Positions 14,877 through 23,331 of a stretch of DNA of 44,915 bases are shown one piece after another; position 1 is the stretch's first letter; the number at the start of each line of letters is the position of its first letter. The translations under genes were made by a program, and so were the position numbers. The stretch comes from an uncultured Lachnospiraceae bacterium (GTDB lineage: Bacteria > Bacillota > Clostridia > Lachnospirales > Lachnospiraceae). The notes beneath the pieces were generated by a model. That model had not been told where the DNA came from, made no database searches, and saw only the letters and a program-made list of their open reading frames with translations. The DNA lies in contig CAKRRJ010000008.1 in NCBI GenBank assembly GCA_934394615.1, positions 1 through 44,915 of the forward strand. The letters run 5' to 3'.

Positions 14877-15677
14877 ATGAGAATTTATGTATGTGTAAAA
14901 CAGGTTCCTGATACATCAGGAAAGGTTGCAGTAAAAGCCGATGGAACCCTGGATCGTGCATCCATGCAGACCATCATCAACCCGGATGACCTGGCTGCTA
15001 CTGAGGCAGCTCTGGAATTAAAAGACGCTACCGGATGCCAGGTAACTGTAGTTACCATGGGACCGCCGCCAGCAGAGGGCATGTTAAGAGAGCTCATCGC
15101 TATGGGCGCAGATGACGCAGTATTAATTTCCGGCCGTGAGTTCGGCGGATCCGATACTTTCGCTACTTCCCAGATCATCGCAGGCGCGCTGCACAACCTG
15201 GGAGTTGGTCCGGAAGATGTGATCTTCTGTGGACGTCAGGCAATCGATGGCGATACCGCACAGGTTGGCCCGCAGATCGCTGAGAAATTAAACATCCCGC
15301 AGGTTACCTACGCTGCAGACATCAAGAAAGAGGGCAACAGCCTGACTGTAAAACGCCTTCTGGAAGATGGTTACATGACCGTTCAGGTTCAGACTCCGTG
15401 CCTGATCACCTGTGTCAAAGAGTTAAACGAAGTTCGTTACATGACCGTAAAAGGCATTCTGGAGTGCTGGGACAAGCCTTTAACTGTTCTGGACTACAAC
15501 GCACTGAAAGACGAGCCGCTCATCGATCCGACCACCATCGGATTAAAGGGTTCACCGACCAACGTATTCCGTTCCTTTACCCCGCCGCAGAAGGGTGCTG
15601 GACAGATTCTTGGCGGTACCGCTGAAGAGGCTTCCAAAGAGCTTGCAGGCCTGCTTGCAAAGAAACACGTAATCTAG
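14877..15677 (+). CDS. etfB: Electron transfer flavoprotein, beta subunit
   Basis: The 266-residue protein starts MRIYVCVKQVPDTSG and contains the nucleotide-binding segment CGRQAIDGDTAQVGPQIAE (about 119-137) plus ALKDATG and MGPPPAEGMLREL. This segment resembles ETF from anaerobes with electron-bifurcating butyryl-CoA dehydrogenase, where EtfB holds an FAD rather than AMP. By eye, bifurcation cannot be proven. GTAGGAGGAAGC lies upstream. It forms a heterodimer with the EtfA encoded 19 bp downstream and passes electrons from NADH to the acyl-CoA dehydrogenase. Confidence 0.92.
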   Translation: MRIYVCVKQVPDTSGKVAVKADGTLDRASMQTIINPDDLAATEAALELKDATGCQVTVVTMGPPPAEGMLRELIAMGADDAVLISGREFGGSDTFATSQIIAGALHNLGVGPEDVIFCGRQAIDGDTAQVGPQIAEKLNIPQVTYAADIKKEGNSLTVKRLLEDGYMTVQVQTPCLITCVKELNEVRYMTVKGILECWDKPLTVLDYNALKDEPLIDPTTIGLKGSPTNVFRSFTPPQKGAGQILGGTAEEASKELAGLLAKKHVI

Positions 15678-15696
15678 GAACGGGGAGGAAACGAAT

Positions 15697-16806
15697 ATGT
15701 CTTATAATAGTGCTGAGATTCATGAATTCAGTGATATCTGGGTATTCTGCGAGCAGCGTGAAGGCAAGCTGATGAATACCGACTTCGAGCTGATCAGCGA
15801 AGGTAGAAAGCTGGCAGACGAGAGAGGCTCCAAGCTGGTTGGTATCCTGCTTGGCGGCGAGGGAATCGAGAACACCGCAAAAGAGCTTGGCGGATACGGC
15901 GCAGACAAAGTCATCGTATGCGCAGACAAGAACCTGGAAGTTTACACCACCGACGCATACAGCAAGGTTCTGTGCGACGTGGTTATGGAGAAGAAACCGG
16001 AAGTCCTGTTAATCGGCGCATCCAATATCGGCCGTGACTTAGGACCGCGTGTAGCTGCAAGACTGCACACCGGACTGACTGCAGACGCAACCCATCTGGA
16101 TATCGATATGGAGCGCTACGTACAGTTCTTAAAAGAGTCCTCCACCATCGATCTGGAGAAGGTTAAATTTAAAATGGAGGACACCAACTTAAAGATGACC
16201 CGTCCGGCATTCGGCGGCCATCTGATGGCAACCATCATCTGCCCGCGTTTCCGTCCGTGCATGTCCACCGTACGTCCGGGCGTTATGAAGAAGGCAGAGT
16301 TCGATCAGGCGAAAGCAGACGCCTGCGAGATCGAGATGGCTCAGTTCTCCTTAACCGATGCAGATTTAAGAACCAAGGTTCTGGAAGTTGTAAAAGAGTC
16401 CAAGAAGCTGGTTGACTTAATCGGCGCAGATATCGTTGTCAGCGTTGGCCGCGGTATCAGCAAAGATCCGGAGAAGGGCATTAAGCTGGCAGAGGAGCTG
16501 GCAGAGGCTCTGGGCGGCGGCGTTGTAGGCGCATCCCGTGCAGTAACCGACGCAGGCTGGCTGTCTTCTGACCATCAGGTAGGCCAGACCGGTAAGACCG
16601 TTCATCCGCGTATCTACGTTGCGCTTGGTATTTCCGGCGCGATCCAGCACAAAGCTGGTATGCAGGATTCCGAGCTGATCATCGCAGTAGACAACAACGA
16701 GACCGCTCCGATCTTCGAGTGCGCAGATTACGGCATCGTAGGCGACCTGTTCGAGGTTGTTCCGCACATGATCGAGGAGATCAAGAAAGCCAAAGAAGCA
16801 AAATAA
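15697..16806 (+). CDS. etfA: Electron transfer flavoprotein, alpha subunit
   Basis: This 369-residue protein has an N-terminal adenine-nucleotide-like domain and the C-terminal FAD domain with VVSVGRGISKDPEKGIKLAEELA, SRAVTDAGWLSSDHQVGQTGKTVHP and YVALGISGAIQHKAGM. These are the canonical EtfA signatures. It is longer than mitochondrial-type EtfA at its N-terminus but carries no ferredoxin domain. ACGGGGAGGAAACG precedes the ATG. It ends the acd-etfBA operon; a hairpin with a short T-run at 16841-16874 follows. Confidence 0.93.
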   Translation: MSYNSAEIHEFSDIWVFCEQREGKLMNTDFELISEGRKLADERGSKLVGILLGGEGIENTAKELGGYGADKVIVCADKNLEVYTTDAYSKVLCDVVMEKKPEVLLIGASNIGRDLGPRVAARLHTGLTADATHLDIDMERYVQFLKESSTIDLEKVKFKMEDTNLKMTRPAFGGHLMATIICPRFRPCMSTVRPGVMKKAEFDQAKADACEIEMAQFSLTDADLRTKVLEVVKESKKLVDLIGADIVVSVGRGISKDPEKGIKLAEELAEALGGGVVGASRAVTDAGWLSSDHQVGQTGKTVHPRIYVALGISGAIQHKAGMQDSELIIAVDNNETAPIFECADYGIVGDLFEVVPHMIEEIKKAKEAK

Positions 16807-16840
16807 TCTGATTTACGATCCGGTATTCGGATAGAAATGA

Positions 16841-16874
16841 GCACCAGGGGCTGGAAACGGCTTCTGGTGCTTTT
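16841..16874 (+). terminator. Terminator-like hairpin after etfA
   Basis: GCACCAG pairs with CTGGTGC, extended by two G-T pairs and a GC/GC step to an 11-bp stem, then TTTTGG. The short T-run suggests partial read-through into the thioesterase gene. Confidence 0.6.
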
Positions 16875-16893
16875 GGATTTAAGGAGAATGATT

Positions 16894-17295
16894 ATGGAAA
16901 AAGATATGACATTGTGCCATGAGGTTATGGATGGCATGACAAAGCAGTATGACATTACCTTTACGGAGCTTTCGGACGGACATGTGAAGATGACAGTGCC
17001 GTTAAAGGAAGATATGATGAATTTCCGGGGGATTGGATACGGCGGCTGGCTGTTCCATTTCAGTGATATGACAGCGGGCATTGCGTTTTTAAGTGATGGA
17101 AAGACCAATGGCGTGACGGCATCCGGTGATATTCAGTACCTGCGTCCGGCAGACGGCGTTCAGACGTTAACCTGTACGGCGGATGTGATCAAGCGCGGCC
17201 ATTCCCTGGATTATGTGGAGTCGGTGATCTACGGGGAAGATGGGAAAATGCTGGCGCGGACGAACTTTGTCTTTGCGCGGGTGCAGGATCATTAA
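16894..17295 (+). CDS. Hotdog-fold thioesterase (PaaI-like)
   Basis: A 133-residue single hotdog domain with NFRGIGYGGWLFHFSDMTAG, which fits the HGG-type loop and helix of PaaI acyl-CoA thioesterases. ASGDIQYLRPA and GEDGKMLARTNFVFARV follow at the usual places. The start at MEKDMTL follows TTAAGGAGAATG. It probably releases an acyl group from CoA, freeing CoA or removing stalled intermediates of the preceding pathway. Placement right after acd-etfBA, behind a leaky terminator, supports that link but does not prove it. Confidence 0.8.
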   Translation: MEKDMTLCHEVMDGMTKQYDITFTELSDGHVKMTVPLKEDMMNFRGIGYGGWLFHFSDMTAGIAFLSDGKTNGVTASGDIQYLRPADGVQTLTCTADVIKRGHSLDYVESVIYGEDGKMLARTNFVFARVQDH

Positions 17296-17328
17296 TCGGG
17301 ATTTTGTATTCCTCACGAAAAAACTTTT

Positions 17329-17383
17329 AAAACCCTCTTTTTTTTGCTACACTGTTACCAGTGAAGTGAGAAAAGAGGGTTTT
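17329..17383 (+). promoter_or_regulatory. Hairpin covering the ABC-F ribosome binding site
   Basis: AAAACCCTCTTTT (17329-17341) is a perfect 13-bp complement of AAAAGAGGGTTTT (17371-17383), and CACTG-TTAC-CAGTG (17350-17363) forms a second hairpin inside the loop. The T-run allows termination of the thioesterase transcript. The right arm also contains GAGGG, the Shine-Dalgarno sequence of the next gene, so one structure could both terminate and mask translation. The TGCTACACT inside the loop could be an extended -10 giving a shorter transcript that escapes the hairpin. Confidence 0.7.
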
Positions 17384-17385
17384 TG

Positions 17386-19470
17386 GTGTTATATCAGATT
17401 ACAGATGGAACAGTCTCAGCGGGAGGACATGTCATTCTCTCCCATGTGGACTTTGAGATAAAAGGAAATGAGAAGATTGCGCTGGTGGGGCGAAATGGCG
17501 CGGGAAAGACGACGCTGCTTAAACTGATTGCGGGAGAGCTTTCCCTGGACCGGGACGATAAGCGCCAGGGAGCCGGAGTGACGCGTTCCCGTCAGCTGAC
17601 GGTGGGGATGCTGCGGCAGCAGGCTTTCACGGAACGGGAACAGACGGTGGAGGAAATCCTTCTGGCGGCGTGTCCATGCAAAGACACCTTTGACCGGGAA
17701 CGGTTTGAGTACGAGCAGGAGTATGACCGGATTTTTACCGGATTTGGGTTTGCCCGGACAGACAAGCACAAAAAGATCGGTGATTTTTCCGGCGGCGAGC
17801 AGACAAAGATCGCGCTGATCCGCCTGCTTCTGGAAAAACCGGATATTTTGCTGCTGGATGAGCCGACGAACCATCTCGATATTGCCACGATCCAGTGGCT
17901 GGAGCAGTATTTGAAGCGGTATGAACATGCAGTGGTGCTGGTGTCCCACGACCGGTTCTTTTTAGACCAGGTGGCAGAGGCCGTTGTGGAGATTTCTGAC
18001 GGGAAGCTGACCCGGTACGCGGGCAACTACAGCGAATACCGGGCGGAAAAGCGCAAGCGCATCGAGCGGCAGCGAAAAACCTGGGAACGGCAGAAGGAGG
18101 AAGAGGAACGGTTAAACGGCGTGATCGAGCGCTTCCGGCATAAGCCAACCAAGGCCTCCTTTGCCCGGGCGAAGAAAAAACAGCTGGAGCGGATGGAGCG
18201 CGTGGAGGCGCCGTTGGAGGACGATGTGCATCTGTTTACCGGCAATATCGAACCGCTGATTCCGGGCAGCAAGTGGGTCTTTGAGGCAGAGCATTTGAAA
18301 ATCGGCTATGACCATGCGCTTCTGGAGATTACGCTTCGGATTCGGCGCGGGCAGAAGATCGGCATTCTGGGAGCGAACGGAGCCGGAAAGAGTACGTTTT
18401 TAAAGACGGTAGCAGGCCTTCTGCAGCCGTTTCAGGAGAGAGACAAGTCCGTGGAGCGGCGGTGCGTGCTGGGAAACAACATCACCATCGGGTATTTTGA
18501 CCAGCATTCGGCGGAGATTCAGTCAGAGAAGTCTGTGGCAGAGCATTTTCACGATCTGTTCCCATCCATGACGGAAAAAGAGGTGCGGAACATTCTGGGC
18601 ATGTATCTGTTTCCGGGGAAACTGGCATCCCGGCGGGTGAGTGATTTATCCGGTGGCGAGAAGGCAAGACTGGTGCTGGCGGAACTTCTGCAGAGCCGTC
18701 CGAACTTCCTGGTGCTGGACGAGCCCACCAACCATATGGATGTGCAGGCGAAGGAGACGCTGGAATCCGCATTCCAGGCCTATAAAGGAACGATTCTGTT
18801 TGTGTCCCACGACCGGTATTTTATCCGTCAGGTGGCAGAGAGTGTGCTGATCTTTGACGGGGAAAGCACGATGTACTATCCGTTTGGATATGAGCATTAT
18901 CTGGAGAAAAAACAGAAGGCAGAGGAGTATGGCGAGGAACTTTCCGCGCAGGTAAAAGCGGAGGACGCGGCACTCTTAGAGGGCATGCGGGCCGTACCGA
19001 AAGCGGAACGGCACCGGCTCCGGGAAATTTCCACAGAGGATGCCTACGCCGACTGGAAGCTGCGTCTGGTATACGAAAAGCTGGAGCCGGAGGAGCTGGA
19101 GTATGAACGGCTGGAGGCGGAGTACCTGGGGCTTCTGGAGGAGTGGAAGCAGTCGGAGGCGTACTGGATGAGAGTGCCTGCGGCGCTGGTTTCAGAGGAA
19201 GCAGAGGCTGAGGCGCTGGTTTCCGGGGCAGCTGGGACGGAAGTGGAGTTCAGAGCGGAACCGCAAGCCAGGATTGCAGAGATGGAGACAGACGAAGTGC
19301 CAGTGATAAAGAACGCTGGAATGCAGGGTAAGTCAACGGAGTTGCTGGAAAATGTGACAGCAGCGAAAATCAGGAGGGACAAAGCCTGGGCGCGTTGGCA
19401 TGAGCAGTGTATGGCGTGGTTTGAGGTGTATGAAGAAATATATGGAGAAAAAGGAGAGCAGCGATTATGA
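17386..19470 (+). CDS. ABC-F family ATPase (ribosome-associated)
   Basis: The protein of about 694 residues has two ABC domains in one chain and no membrane segments. Walker A motifs are GRNGAGKTT and GANGAGKST, signatures FSGGEQTK and LSGGEKAR, and Walker B segments LLLDEPTNHLD and LVLDEPTNHMD. A charged linker (about 220-275) links the domains, as in ABC-F proteins that bind the ribosomal E site. A long acidic coiled-coil tail of about 170 residues follows. Roles range from translation rescue to antibiotic protection (Vga/Lsa/Msr); which applies is open. A GTG start at 17386, or the adjacent TTG, is used six bases after GAGGG. The gene overlaps the next by ATGA. Confidence 0.88.
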   Translation: MLYQITDGTVSAGGHVILSHVDFEIKGNEKIALVGRNGAGKTTLLKLIAGELSLDRDDKRQGAGVTRSRQLTVGMLRQQAFTEREQTVEEILLAACPCKDTFDRERFEYEQEYDRIFTGFGFARTDKHKKIGDFSGGEQTKIALIRLLLEKPDILLLDEPTNHLDIATIQWLEQYLKRYEHAVVLVSHDRFFLDQVAEAVVEISDGKLTRYAGNYSEYRAEKRKRIERQRKTWERQKEEEERLNGVIERFRHKPTKASFARAKKKQLERMERVEAPLEDDVHLFTGNIEPLIPGSKWVFEAEHLKIGYDHALLEITLRIRRGQKIGILGANGAGKSTFLKTVAGLLQPFQERDKSVERRCVLGNNITIGYFDQHSAEIQSEKSVAEHFHDLFPSMTEKEVRNILGMYLFPGKLASRRVSDLSGGEKARLVLAELLQSRPNFLVLDEPTNHMDVQAKETLESAFQAYKGTILFVSHDRYFIRQVAESVLIFDGESTMYYPFGYEHYLEKKQKAEEYGEELSAQVKAEDAALLEGMRAVPKAERHRLREISTEDAYADWKLRLVYEKLEPEELEYERLEAEYLGLLEEWKQSEAYWMRVPAALVSEEAEAEALVSGAAGTEVEFRAEPQARIAEMETDEVPVIKNAGMQGKSTELLENVTAAKIRRDKAWARWHEQCMAWFEVYEEIYGEKGEQRL

Positions 19471-20240
19471 ATACAGCAGAGTTATACGCGCGCCTTTCAG
19501 GATGTCAGAAACTTCTGATCGGCCTTGGCGAGGAGTGGAAATGGAAGCGCGGAGACGCAGAGCAGGAGGCGCGTCTGCGAAAGGCTTACGGAAATTTGTA
19601 TGAACTGGTGAAGGATAAGGATTATTTCATCATTACTATGGCGACGGACGCCCTGATCTTTGACACAGAACTGGGGAGCCAGACGGAGACTGCCGTGACA
19701 GAAGAAATCCATAGGGAGGAGGTGTCCTGCCCGGCTGCAGATGAACAGACCCAGGTACTGATGGACCGCCTCTTCCCGGTAAAGGAAAAACCGAAGGATA
19801 AGCGGGTGCAGCGCATTGTCGCACCGTGCGGAAACGAGACCTGGAAACAGTGTTCTGCCGGATGCACGAAGGATATCTGGGAGCCGGATGAGATCCCGTC
19901 CGGTATCTGCCCCCACTGCGGCGCGCCGCTGACCGGCAACACCATTGAGGCACATCCATACATAGAGGAAGGATATCTGCCGCAGTGGAACCGCTACACG
20001 CAGTGGCTTACCGGGACCTTTAACAAAGACCTGGTGATCCTGGAGCTCGGGGTGGGATTCGCGAATCCGGGCGTGATCCGTTTCCCATTTGAGAAAACAG
20101 CGTTCTTTAACCAGGGCTCGTTTTTTCTGCGGGTAAACCAGACCTTCCCGCAGACAACCGAAGAGTTGAAAAAACGGGCGCAGGGCGTGCATGAAAATTC
20201 GGTAGACTGGATGTTAAAAAGTGATTATAATGTAGAATAA
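19467..20240 (+). CDS. Degenerate sirtuin-like zinc protein
   Basis: The 257-residue protein resembles the macrodomain-linked/SirTM-type sirtuins. Its C-terminal half has LVILELGVGFANPGVIRFPF and a probable zinc site (C-GNETWKQ-C-x3-C...CPHC, about 128-152). Motifs expected of active enzymes are altered: the GAG-x-S NAD loop reads IGLGEEW, the T-x-N-x-D element reads YFIITMATDAL, and the position expected for the catalytic His appears to be Cys. I infer an inactive or repurposed sirtuin fold. Its start overlaps the ABC-F stop (ATGA), so the two are translationally coupled. Family assignment rests on the C-terminal motif and is moderate. Confidence 0.55.
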   Translation: MNTAELYARLSGCQKLLIGLGEEWKWKRGDAEQEARLRKAYGNLYELVKDKDYFIITMATDALIFDTELGSQTETAVTEEIHREEVSCPAADEQTQVLMDRLFPVKEKPKDKRVQRIVAPCGNETWKQCSAGCTKDIWEPDEIPSGICPHCGAPLTGNTIEAHPYIEEGYLPQWNRYTQWLTGTFNKDLVILELGVGFANPGVIRFPFEKTAFFNQGSFFLRVNQTFPQTTEELKKRAQGVHENSVDWMLKSDYNVE

Positions 20241-20280
20241 AATATAAATCTGATAACCAGTAACTGCATGGAGGAGACCG

Positions 20281-20886
20281 ATGATAGCGATTATTGACTA
20301 CGATGCCGGAAATATACGAAGTGTGGAAAAAGCGCTGATCGCCCTGGGTGAGCAGCCGGTTGTAACCAGAGATAAGGAACTCATCCTCGCGGCAGACAAG
20401 CTGATCCTGCCGGGGGTTGGCGCGTTTGGCGATGCGATGGAACGCCTGCATCAGTATGGACTGGTGGATGTGATCCGCTCTGCGGTAAAGAAGGGAACGC
20501 CTCTTCTTGGCATCTGCCTGGGACTGCAGCTGTTGTTTGAGCGCAGCGATGAGAGCAATGGCGTGGAAGGACTTGGTCTGTTAAAGGGCCAGATCTTAAA
20601 AATTCCGGACAGTCCAGGGCTGAAAATTCCGCATATGGGCTGGAATTCCCTGGAGATTAAGCCGGGAACCAGACTGTTTGCGGGAATTCCGGACGGCTCT
20701 TATGTATACTTTGTGCATTCCTACTATTTAAAGGCAGAGGATCCGGAGATTGTGGCGGCAACAACAGAGTACAGCACCCACATTCATGCGGCGGTGGAGC
20801 AGGGCAATGTGTTTGCCTGTCAGTTCCATCCGGAAAAGAGCAGCGAGGTGGGACTTCAGATCCTGAAAAATTTCATCAGCCTGTAA
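20281..20886 (+). CDS. hisH: Imidazole glycerol phosphate synthase, glutaminase subunit
   Basis: The 201-residue class I glutamine amidotransferase has the nucleophile C79 in [13 protein letters not shown] and the H183/E185 pair in [21 protein letters not shown] and [12 protein letters not shown] mark HisH. It supplies ammonia through a tunnel to HisF for ring closure of the imidazole in histidine and purine-linked metabolism. ATGGAGGAGACCG precedes the ATG. hisF follows 31 bp later. No other his gene is nearby, so the remaining pathway must be elsewhere or absent. Confidence 0.93.
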   Translation: MIAIIDYDAGNIRSVEKALIALGEQPVVTRDKELILAADKLILPGVGAFGDAMERLHQYGLVDVIRSAVKKGTPLLGICLGLQLLFERSDESNGVEGLGLLKGQILKIPDSPGLKIPHMGWNSLEIKPGTRLFAGIPDGSYVYFVHSYYLKAEDPEIVAATTEYSTHIHAAVEQGNVFACQFHPEKSSEVGLQILKNFISL

Positions 20887-20917
20887 CAGACAGGGCAGTT
20901 TGAAGGAGGAGCAGCAT

Positions 20918-21679
20918 ATGTTTACAAAGAGAATCATTCCCTGCCTGGATGTCCACAACGGGCGGGTGGTAAAAGGAGTCAATTTCGTGAATCTCCGGGA
21001 TGCCGGAGATCCGGTTGAAATTGCGGCAGCATACGACAAGGCCGGTGCCGATGAACTGGTATTTCTGGATATCACAGCTTCTTCGGATGCCAGAGAGACG
21101 GTGGTGGATATGGTGCGCCGGGTCGCTGAGACCGTGTTCATTCCGTTTACGGTAGGCGGAGGCATCCGTACCGTGGAAGATTTCCGGCGGCTGCTGCGCG
21201 AGGGCGCAGACAAAATTTCCATCAATTCTTCCGCCATCAACACACCGGAACTCATCAGCAGTGCGGCGGATAAATTCGGACGCCAGTGCGTGGTCGTGGC
21301 AATCGATGCAAGACGCCGGGAAGATGGTTCCGGATGGAATGTATACAAGAATGGCGGACGCATTGATACCGGACTGGATGCCGTGGAATGGGCCATGAAG
21401 GCAGATGCCATGGGCGCGGGAGAAATTCTGCTCACCAGCATGGACTGCGATGGGACTAAGGCCGGTTACGACAACGAGCTGACTGCCCTGATCGCGGAAA
21501 ATGTGTCGGTTCCGGTCATTGCCTCCGGCGGCGCGGGAACGAAGGAGCATTTTTATGATGCCCTTACCAAAGGAAAGGCGGACGCGGCGCTTGCAGCATC
21601 GCTGTTCCACTATAAAGAACTGGAAATCCGCGATTTAAAGCAGTATCTGCGTGAGCGGGGCATTTCTGTGCGGCTGTAG
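20918..21679 (+). CDS. hisF: Imidazole glycerol phosphate synthase, cyclase subunit
   Basis: A 253-residue (beta/alpha)8 barrel of exactly the usual HisF length. The catalytic D11 lies in [15 protein letters not shown] and the second aspartate in [15 protein letters not shown] and [11 protein letters not shown] are the phosphate-binding loops. It cyclises PRFAR with ammonia from HisH to imidazole glycerol phosphate and AICAR. The start at MFTKRII follows GAAGGAGGAGCAGCAT; a TTG 18 nt earlier is less likely. Confidence 0.95.
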   Translation: MFTKRIIPCLDVHNGRVVKGVNFVNLRDAGDPVEIAAAYDKAGADELVFLDITASSDARETVVDMVRRVAETVFIPFTVGGGIRTVEDFRRLLREGADKISINSSAINTPELISSAADKFGRQCVVVAIDARRREDGSGWNVYKNGGRIDTGLDAVEWAMKADAMGAGEILLTSMDCDGTKAGYDNELTALIAENVSVPVIASGGAGTKEHFYDALTKGKADAALAASLFHYKELEIRDLKQYLRERGISVRL

Positions 21680-21762
21680 GAAGGCAGTGTGGGCGGTGCA
21701 TGGCGGACACTGCGCCGTAGCGGCGTTCGCAGGCAGGAATGCCGGAAAAGAAGGGAGAAATT

Positions 21763-22443
21763 ATGGGCGCGATTGCAAATGACTGGCTTGCCCCTTTAAG
21801 CGGGGAGTTTAAAAAGCCATATTACCGAAAACTATATGAGACAGTAAAACATGAGTATGAGACGAGGCAGATCTTTCCGGATCCGAACGATATTTTCAAT
21901 GCGTTTGAGTTTACGCCGCTTTCCGATGTAAAGGTTGTGATCCTGGGACAGGATCCATACCACAACGTGGGGCAGGCGCACGGCCTGTGCTTTTCTGTAA
22001 AGCCGGATGTGGAGATTCCTCCGTCTCTGGTAAATATTTACCAGGAACTGCACGATGATCTGGGCTGCTACATACCAAACAACGGATATCTGGTTAAATG
22101 GGCGAAGCAGGGTGTCATGATGCTGAACACCGTTCTGACGGTGCGTGCTCATGCGGCCAATTCCCATCATGGAATCGGCTGGGAGGAGTTTACTGACGCG
22201 GCGATCAAAATTTTAAATGAGCAGGACCGCCCGATGGTCTTTATCCTCTGGGGACGTCCGGCACAGGCGAAAAAAGCGATGCTGAATAATCCGAAGCATC
22301 TGATCCTGGAGGCACCGCATCCAAGCCCGCTTTCCGCATATCGAGGTTTCTTTGGAAGCAGACCGTTCAGCAAGACGAATGCGTTTCTGGAAGAGCACGG
22401 CCTTACGCCGATCGACTGGCAGATTGAGAATGTTGAGAAGTAA
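21763..22443 (+). CDS. ung: Uracil-DNA glycosylase, family 1
   Basis: This 226-residue enzyme excises uracil from DNA in base excision repair. The water-activating D64 sits in ILGQDPYHNVGQAHGLCFSV, the uracil-recognition stretch is LLNTVLTVRAHAANSH, and the C-terminal HPSPLSAYRGFFGSRPFSKTN carries the catalytic histidine and minor-groove loop. The start at MGAIAND follows AAGGGAGAAATT; the ATG 24 nt earlier lacks a ribosome binding sequence. Confidence 0.96.
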   Translation: MGAIANDWLAPLSGEFKKPYYRKLYETVKHEYETRQIFPDPNDIFNAFEFTPLSDVKVVILGQDPYHNVGQAHGLCFSVKPDVEIPPSLVNIYQELHDDLGCYIPNNGYLVKWAKQGVMMLNTVLTVRAHAANSHHGIGWEEFTDAAIKILNEQDRPMVFILWGRPAQAKKAMLNNPKHLILEAPHPSPLSAYRGFFGSRPFSKTNAFLEEHGLTPIDWQIENVEK

Positions 22444-22486
22444 AAGCGGGGCGGATACAAAAAAGAAAAAGAAATGAGGCAGAAAA

Positions 22487-23320
22487 ATGGATTTTATTGA
22501 GTTTTTGAAAGTAATCGTGCTTGGTATTGTGGAGGGCTTTACGGAATGGCTTCCGATCAGCAGTACCGGACACATGATTCTGGTGGATGAGATCATCCAC
22601 TTAAACGTAACAGACGCGTTTATGTCCATGTTCCGCGTGGTGATCCAGCTTGGCGCGATCCTGGCGGTCGTTGTGCTGTATTTTAGAAAATTGAACCCGT
22701 TTGATCCGGGCAAGACCAGAGCACAGAAAATCGGAACGGTACAGTTATGGATGAAGATTGTGGTAGCCTGTGTTCCCGCTGCTGTGTTTGGACTTCTGTT
22801 AGATGACTGGATGGATGCCCATCTTTATAACGGCTATGTGGTAGCGGCAACGCTCATCATTTATGGTGTGCTGTTCATCCTTTTAGAGAACCACAACCAG
22901 TACACGGATTTCCCGATCCAGCGTACCGGCCAAATTTCTTATAAGACAGCACTGCTCATCGGCCTGTTCCAGGTTCTTTCCCTGGTTCCGGGCACTTCCC
23001 GTTCCGGTTCCACGATCCTTGGTGCCATGATCCTTGGATGTTCCCGCAGCGCGGCAGCAGAGTTTTCCTTCTTCCTGGGAATTCCGGTCATGTTTGGCGC
23101 GAGCCTGTTAAAGCTGGTTAAATTCGGCTTCCACTTTACCGGACTGGAACTGTTCTACCTGATCGCCGGTATGGTGATCGCTTTTGTAGTATCCGTGTAC
23201 TCCATCAAATTCCTGATGGGTTACATCAGAAAAAACAACTTTAAGGTATTTGGTTATTACCGGATCGTGCTTGGCGTGATCGTTCTGTTTTATTTCGGAA
23301 TAACCGCGTTCCTGGGATGA
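22487..23320 (+). CDS. uppP: Undecaprenyl-diphosphatase (BacA/UppP)
   Basis: The 277-residue membrane phosphatase recycles undecaprenyl pyrophosphate for peptidoglycan synthesis and can raise bacitracin tolerance. Both signature regions are present: [17 protein letters not shown] near residues 16-32 and [11 protein letters not shown] near 167-177, with about eight hydrophobic segments. The gene is tightly followed by the DUF1576 gene 11 bp later, suggesting an operon. Confidence 0.95.
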   Translation: MDFIEFLKVIVLGIVEGFTEWLPISSTGHMILVDEIIHLNVTDAFMSMFRVVIQLGAILAVVVLYFRKLNPFDPGKTRAQKIGTVQLWMKIVVACVPAAVFGLLLDDWMDAHLYNGYVVAATLIIYGVLFILLENHNQYTDFPIQRTGQISYKTALLIGLFQVLSLVPGTSRSGSTILGAMILGCSRSAAAEFSFFLGIPVMFGASLLKLVKFGFHFTGLELFYLIAGMVIAFVVSVYSIKFLMGYIRKNNFKVFGYYRIVLGVIVLFYFGITAFLG

Positions 23321-23331
23321 TGGAGGAATAG

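Noticed and set aside
17416..18315. Several long frames antisense to the ABC-F gene
   Set aside because: High GC and strong codon bias keep the reverse frames open. They have no start signals and no domain motifs.
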